Positions 55,986-59,011 of a stretch of 59,011 nucleotides of DNA are shown in pieces. The translations under genes were made by a program, and so were the position numbers. The stretch comes from Paenibacillus lacisoli (GTDB lineage: Bacteria > Bacillota > Bacilli > Paenibacillales > Paenibacillaceae). The stretch's first letter is position 1, and each line of letters begins with the position of its first letter. Location of the stretch: contig NZ_JAUQTB010000018.1 in assembly GCF_030580655.1 (NCBI RefSeq), forward strand, positions 1 to 59,011. Reading direction: 5' to 3'. Below the pieces are notes generated by a model. That model was not told the origin of the DNA. It searched no databases and worked only from the letters and a program-made list of their open reading frames with translations.

Positions 55986-57326
55986 ATGCCGGCTGGAAGC
56001 AAAAGAAAACTTCACTTTACCTCGCCTTCGTTTATTCTCGTGGCAGGCTTTATCGTAATTATAGCGATCGGGACGCTGCTCCTGATGCTGCCTGTGTCCC
56101 AGCGGCATCCCGGCACCCTGCACTGGATTGATGCCTTGTTCACATCTACCTCTGCTGCCTGTGTGACCGGCCTGGTAGTAGTGGATGTGGGTTCTACCTT
56201 TACTGTATTTGGAGAAGTGGTCATTATGCTGCTAATGCAGTTGGGCGGCCTGGGCATTATGACGATGGCGACTTTGTTTGCACTGCTTGTTGGCAGACGG
56301 CTTTCCTTGAAGGACAGGCTGATCCTGAAAGAGTCGATCAACGCAGACAGTATGGAGGGCATTGTGCGGATTGTCCGCAAAGTGCTGATTTTTTCTTTTA
56401 CCATTGAAGGGGTGGCGGCGGTCATTCTAGCGCTGCGCTGGGCTGTAGAAATGCCATTCGGTCAAGCTGTATACTACGGAATATTCCATGCGGTATCGCT
56501 TTTTAATAACGGGGGCTTTGACCTATTTGGTAACAGCTTTATTCATTATCGGGGAGATTGGCTGTTTAATCTGACGGCATCCGTCCTGGTTATTAGCGGG
56601 GGGCTGGGCTTTCTCGTGTTGAGTGACCTGTTTGATTTCCGAAAAAAGCGGCGCTTATCTTTGCATTCCAAGATGGTTCTGTCCGTATCCGGAGCCCTGA
56701 TCGTGATAGGTGCGGTTATCCTGTTTATCTTTGAATTTACGAATCCGCGTACCTTGGGGGCATTAAGCTGGGATGAGAAAATTTATGCATCCATCTTCCA
56801 ATCGGTCTCTACTCGTTCTTCAGGCACTAGCACGGTTGATATCAGCAGTTTGCGCCAAGGCAGCCAGTTCTTTATGATTCTGCTGATGTTCATAGGTGCG
56901 TCTCCAGGATCAACGGGCGGGGGAATCAAGACGACAACCTTTCTAATTATGATTGGAGCGCTTGTGGCAATGATCCGCGGGCGAGAGGATATCATTCTGT
57001 TCCGTCACCGGGCTCCCAAGGAAATCATCATGCGTGCGTTGACCATTATTGTTATCTCTCTCATTATCTTTGGGGTCGTTGTGATGCTGCTGCTTACCGT
57101 AGAGGACCGGGCGTTCCTGCCATTGGCATTTGAGGCGGCCTCCGCTATTGGAACGGTTGGGTTATCTATGGGAGTGACCCATCAATTAACAGATTGGGGA
57201 AAGATTCTGATTTGCATCACAATGTTTATTGGCCGGATCGGCCCGCTTACGATATCTTATGCTCTGCGTCCGAAGCAGGGGAAACAGCTGTATCGACGGC
57301 CGGAGGGGCATATTGTCATAGGTTAG
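55986..57326 (+). CDS. ktrB: Ktr/Trk-type potassium (or sodium) uptake channel subunit
   Basis: 446 residues with eight main membrane helices and four pore loops: TSAACVTGLVVVD near 53, HAVSLFNNGGFDLFG near 163, STRSSGTSTVD near 275 and SAIGTVGLSMG near 390. Each loop keeps its filter glycine. This is the KtrB/KtrD family, which takes up K+ together with the regulatory subunit KtrA/KtrC. No such subunit gene is next to it. The third loop has SSGTS where TAGFN is usual. AAGGAG precedes the ATG. In B. subtilis Ktr activity and expression are controlled by c-di-AMP. Confidence 0.9.
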   Translation: MPAGSKRKLHFTSPSFILVAGFIVIIAIGTLLLMLPVSQRHPGTLHWIDALFTSTSAACVTGLVVVDVGSTFTVFGEVVIMLLMQLGGLGIMTMATLFALLVGRRLSLKDRLILKESINADSMEGIVRIVRKVLIFSFTIEGVAAVILALRWAVEMPFGQAVYYGIFHAVSLFNNGGFDLFGNSFIHYRGDWLFNLTASVLVISGGLGFLVLSDLFDFRKKRRLSLHSKMVLSVSGALIVIGAVILFIFEFTNPRTLGALSWDEKIYASIFQSVSTRSSGTSTVDISSLRQGSQFFMILLMFIGASPGSTGGGIKTTTFLIMIGALVAMIRGREDIILFRHRAPKEIIMRALTIIVISLIIFGVVVMLLLTVEDRAFLPLAFEAASAIGTVGLSMGVTHQLTDWGKILICITMFIGRIGPLTISYALRPKQGKQLYRRPEGHIVIG

Positions 57327-57332
57327 TTGTAT

Positions 57333-57371
57333 AAATAAAAACAGACCTGGTTTGCAGGTCTGTTTTTATTT
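57333..57371. terminator. Bidirectional terminator between ktrB and the tetR gene
   Basis: Perfect 17-base arms, AAATAAAAACAGACCTG and its complement, with loop GTTTG. A/T-rich outer stem gives a T tract in both directions. It overlaps the last codons of the convergent regulator gene. Confidence 0.93.
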
Positions 57372-57980
57372 TGCCAGCGAGTCAGGGCTGTTTGGGCATA
57401 GGGAACGCAAATGGTAGTCAATTACAGCCTCGAGCCTGCTGGCAGGATAGGATTCTGGATTCAGCACAGCATGCAGGACTAAGCCGTCAACTAGAGCATA
57501 CAACCGTTGGATTTCAATTTCGATATCGAGATCACCAGACATATAGCCAAGAGATGACAGTTGAGTGATGACATGTTCGAACATGTACCGCAGATGACCA
57601 TATACTTTATGTGCAAGTTCTTTTAGGGAAGGGTCCGTTAGTGCTTGGGCAGTAAATGCCATCCATACCTCGCTTTCAGCCCTCTTTTCATCGGTATCGG
57701 GGAGGGTCTCCATAATCAGCTTCTTCATACCCTCCAGAGGAGGGACATTGAGATCCAGCCGTCTAATCCGGGAACTGCACCGGTCTGAGACCAACTGCAT
57801 GGAATAAGCCAGAAGTTCGGATTGGCTCCCGAAGTAATGACGCATCGAGCCGACCGATAGTTTTGCCTCCTCGGCTATGTTCCGAACGGACGCATGCTGC
57901 AGCCCCTCCCGTCGAATGACTCTCCAGGCAGCTTCAGCAACTAATTCCTTTTGTTTAGCGTGATCAACAATTTTAGGCAT
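57366..57980 (-). CDS. TetR/AcrR family regulator
   Basis: 204 residues. N-terminal helix-turn-helix (LVAEAAWRVIRREGLQHASVRNI, then AKLSVGSMRHYFGSQSELL) with a BetI-like C-terminal ligand domain. Divergent from the membrane protein gene at 58067, which it probably represses. No Shine-Dalgarno site precedes the ATG. Instead a TATAAT lies six bases before it (57992-57987), which suggests a leaderless mRNA. Ligand unknown. Confidence 0.92.
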   Translation of the reverse strand: MPKIVDHAKQKELVAEAAWRVIRREGLQHASVRNIAEEAKLSVGSMRHYFGSQSELLAYSMQLVSDRCSSRIRRLDLNVPPLEGMKKLIMETLPDTDEKRAESEVWMAFTAQALTDPSLKELAHKVYGHLRYMFEHVITQLSSLGYMSGDLDIEIEIQRLYALVDGLVLHAVLNPESYPASRLEAVIDYHLRSLCPNSPDSLAK

Positions 57981-57997
57981 GCGTTTATTATAGCATG

Positions 57998-58048
57998 TTG
58001 TCTTTTTTAATACATGTGTGTTAGAATGATTTTAATAATACAGTTGTA
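57998..58048 (+). promoter_or_regulatory. Promoter and candidate operators of the TetR-linked membrane gene
   Basis: TTGTCT (57998-58003), 18 bases, TAGAAT (58022-58027). Two sites of the form TACAnnTGTR, TACATGTGTG (58011-58020) inside the spacer and TACAGTTGTA (58039-58048) downstream, are plausible binding half-pairs for the divergent TetR protein. Confidence 0.45.
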
Positions 58049-58066
58049 CTAAAAAGGAGTGCTGTT

Positions 58067-58609
58067 ATGATCGGCTGGTTAATTGTCGCGTGTGAAATCA
58101 TGTTCTGGATTGTAATCCTGATAGGTCTAATCTTCCGTTATGTTGTAGGAATGAAGAAGTTAGGGGCTCTGTTCCTGATGTTTACGCCAGTCATTGATCT
58201 GGTCCTGCTGTTGGCAACTGCTTATGATCTGCATAATGGGGCTGAAGCACAGTGGACGCATGGTCTTGCCGCTATTTATATCGGGTCAACAATCGCTTTC
58301 GGCCATCAGATGATCAAGTGGGCGGATGAACGCTTTGCTTATCGATTTGCAGGGGGCGGGAAGCCGAGGAAGAAACCGAGATATGGAAAGCAGCATGCCA
58401 AGCGGGAGCGAGCGGGGTGGTATCGGCATGTATTGGCCTTTATCATTGGAAGCGGACTGTTATTGGGAATGATCCAGATGGTGGGTGATCACAGCAAGAC
58501 GAGCAGCCTTATGTCGATTATTAGAGTCTGGGCACTTGCATTGGGAATCGATTTTCTCATCAGTTTCAGTTATACGCTGTGGCCAAGGGAACAAAAGGAA
58601 ACCATGTGA
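58067..58609 (+). CDS. Integral membrane protein, YmcC-like
   Basis: 180 residues with about five membrane helices: residues 3-25, 32-52, 65-85, then after a basic loop (GKPRKKPRYGKQHAKRER) 122-140 and 150-170. Resembles the B. subtilis YmcC family as I remember it, function unknown. AAAAAGGAG precedes the ATG. Divergent from and probably regulated by the TetR gene, so it may belong to an efflux, membrane-stress or lipid response. The last gene before the rRNA operon. Confidence 0.75.
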   Translation: MIGWLIVACEIMFWIVILIGLIFRYVVGMKKLGALFLMFTPVIDLVLLLATAYDLHNGAEAQWTHGLAAIYIGSTIAFGHQMIKWADERFAYRFAGGGKPRKKPRYGKQHAKRERAGWYRHVLAFIIGSGLLLGMIQMVGDHSKTSSLMSIIRVWALALGIDFLISFSYTLWPREQKETM

Positions 58610-58661
58610 GGACATGAGGCAGTCAAAGAAATAAATGTAATAAATTGTATTTAAAAAAAGC

Positions 58662-58691
58662 TTGCTAACTAAGTTGATTCCATGGTATATT
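58662..58691 (+). promoter_or_regulatory. rRNA promoter P1
   Basis: TTGCTA (58662-58667), 18 bases, TATATT (58686-58691) with TGG extended -10, and an A7 tract just upstream, which could act as an UP element. Confidence 0.65.
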
Positions 58692-58752
58692 CTAATTCCG
58701 GTCGATAAGGCAGCCGAAATCAAAGGCTGCTAAAATAAGCAAGAAAAAAAGC

Positions 58753-58781
58753 TTGCATAATCAAATTGACTGTGATATGAT
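58753..58781 (+). promoter_or_regulatory. rRNA promoter P2
   Basis: TTGCAT (58753-58758), 17 bases, TATGAT (58776-58781). Upstream AAAAAAAGCTTGC is an exact copy of the 13 bases at P1, so the two promoters share an A tract and -35 start. The start is near 58788. Confidence 0.7.
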
Positions 58782-58787
58782 ATAAAA

Positions 58788-58936
58788 GTTGTCACCGAGA
58801 AACACTGACGACGAACAAAATGCTTGATCTTTGAAAACTGAACAACGAGTGAGTATCGCTGTTACGTAAGTAACAGCAAACAATGAGATTTATATCTCGT
58901 CAGATTCAAATTGAGCTTATCGCTCTTTTCAATAAC
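58788..58936 (+). other. rRNA operon leader
   Basis: Contains the conserved Bacillota leader element CTTTGAAAACTGAACAA (58829-58845), a perfect hairpin GCTGTTAC-GTAA-GTAACAGC (58858-58877), and AT-rich sequence before the 16S gene. These are likely antitermination and processing signals. Confidence 0.7.
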
Positions 58937-59011
58937 TTTATTGGAGAGTTTGATCCTGGCTCAGGACGAACGCTGGCGGCGTGCCTAATACATGCAAGTC
59001 GAGCGGGGTTT
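58937..59011 (+). rRNA. 16S ribosomal RNA, 5' end (partial)
   Basis: GGAGAGTTTGATCCTGGCTC, then GGACGAACGCTGGCGGCGTG and ACATGCAAGTCGAGCGG, the standard start of a Bacillota 16S gene. It runs out of the window. The mature 5' end is placed by analogy with B. subtilis. Confidence 0.97.

Overview
The window is a segment of a Paenibacillus-type chromosome (low-to-moderate GC, endospore-forming Bacillota) lying between two ribosomal RNA operons. It opens in the 3' end of a 23S rRNA gene followed by 5S rRNA, and closes in the first 75 bases of a 16S rRNA gene. The gene order matches the Bacillus subtilis block that runs from csfB, just after rrnA, to lysS, just before rrnJ. The clear sporulation genes (gin, fin, spoIIE, spoVT, sspF, yabG, yabP, yabQ, spoVG), the Gram-positive Shine-Dalgarno sites, the many TTG and GTG starts and the protein sequences all fit Paenibacillus. 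Species cannot be fixed from the sequence alone.

Region by region. 1-300: end of an rRNA operon and its terminator. 0.5-1.5 kb: two genus-type unknowns, a lipoprotein and a membrane protein. 1.9-9.6 kb: gin, yaaO, tmk, darA, yaaR, holB, ricT, yabA, yabB and rsmI, a mixed operon for sporulation control, replication and translation. 9.8-12.5 kb: abrB facing away from an HD-domain hydrolase gene, with a Spo0A-box-rich region between them, then tatD. 12.5-15.9 kb: a cyclic-di-AMP riboswitch ahead of the cell-wall gene yabE, then rnmV and ksgA. 16-20.3 kb: yabG, veg, sspF, ispE, purR and spoVG, several with textbook promoters for sigma-K, sigma-A, sigma-G and sigma-H. 20.5-24.3 kb: glmU, prs, a small convergent unknown gene, pth and fin. 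24.5-34.4 kb: mfd, a PrsA-like foldase, spoVT, yabM, yabN, hup and rqcP. 34.6-41.1 kb: yabP, yabQ, divIC, yabR, spoIIE, yabS and yabT. 41.2-48.5 kb: tilS, hpt, ftsH, coaX, hslO and yacD. 48.6-55.9 kb: cysK, pabA, folP, folB, folK, yazB, dusB, greA and lysS. 56-58.6 kb: a Ktr/Trk-type potassium channel subunit, then a TetR regulator divergent from a membrane protein. 58.6-59.0 kb: tandem rRNA promoters, leader and the 16S start.

Three themes join the genes. First, sporulation control is dense: Spo0A targets (abrB and spoIIE regions), the sigma-F activator SpoIIE, the sigma-F antagonist Fin, the sigma-G antagonist Gin, RicT, SpoVG, SpoVT and late spore proteins. Second, cyclic di-AMP appears three times: the receptor DarA, a ydaO-type riboswitch, and a potassium transporter subunit of a class often controlled by this nucleotide. 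Third, ordinary housekeeping functions (folate, cysteine, CoA, nucleotide and peptidoglycan precursors, rRNA and tRNA modification, replication and repair) are interleaved.

I did not find CRISPR arrays, insertion sequences, prophage genes or tRNA genes. Most of the window is conserved core. The least explained parts are intergenic RNA or operator structures and a few small genes. Promoter and terminator calls come from reading motifs by eye, and start codons were chosen by Shine-Dalgarno position and family fit.
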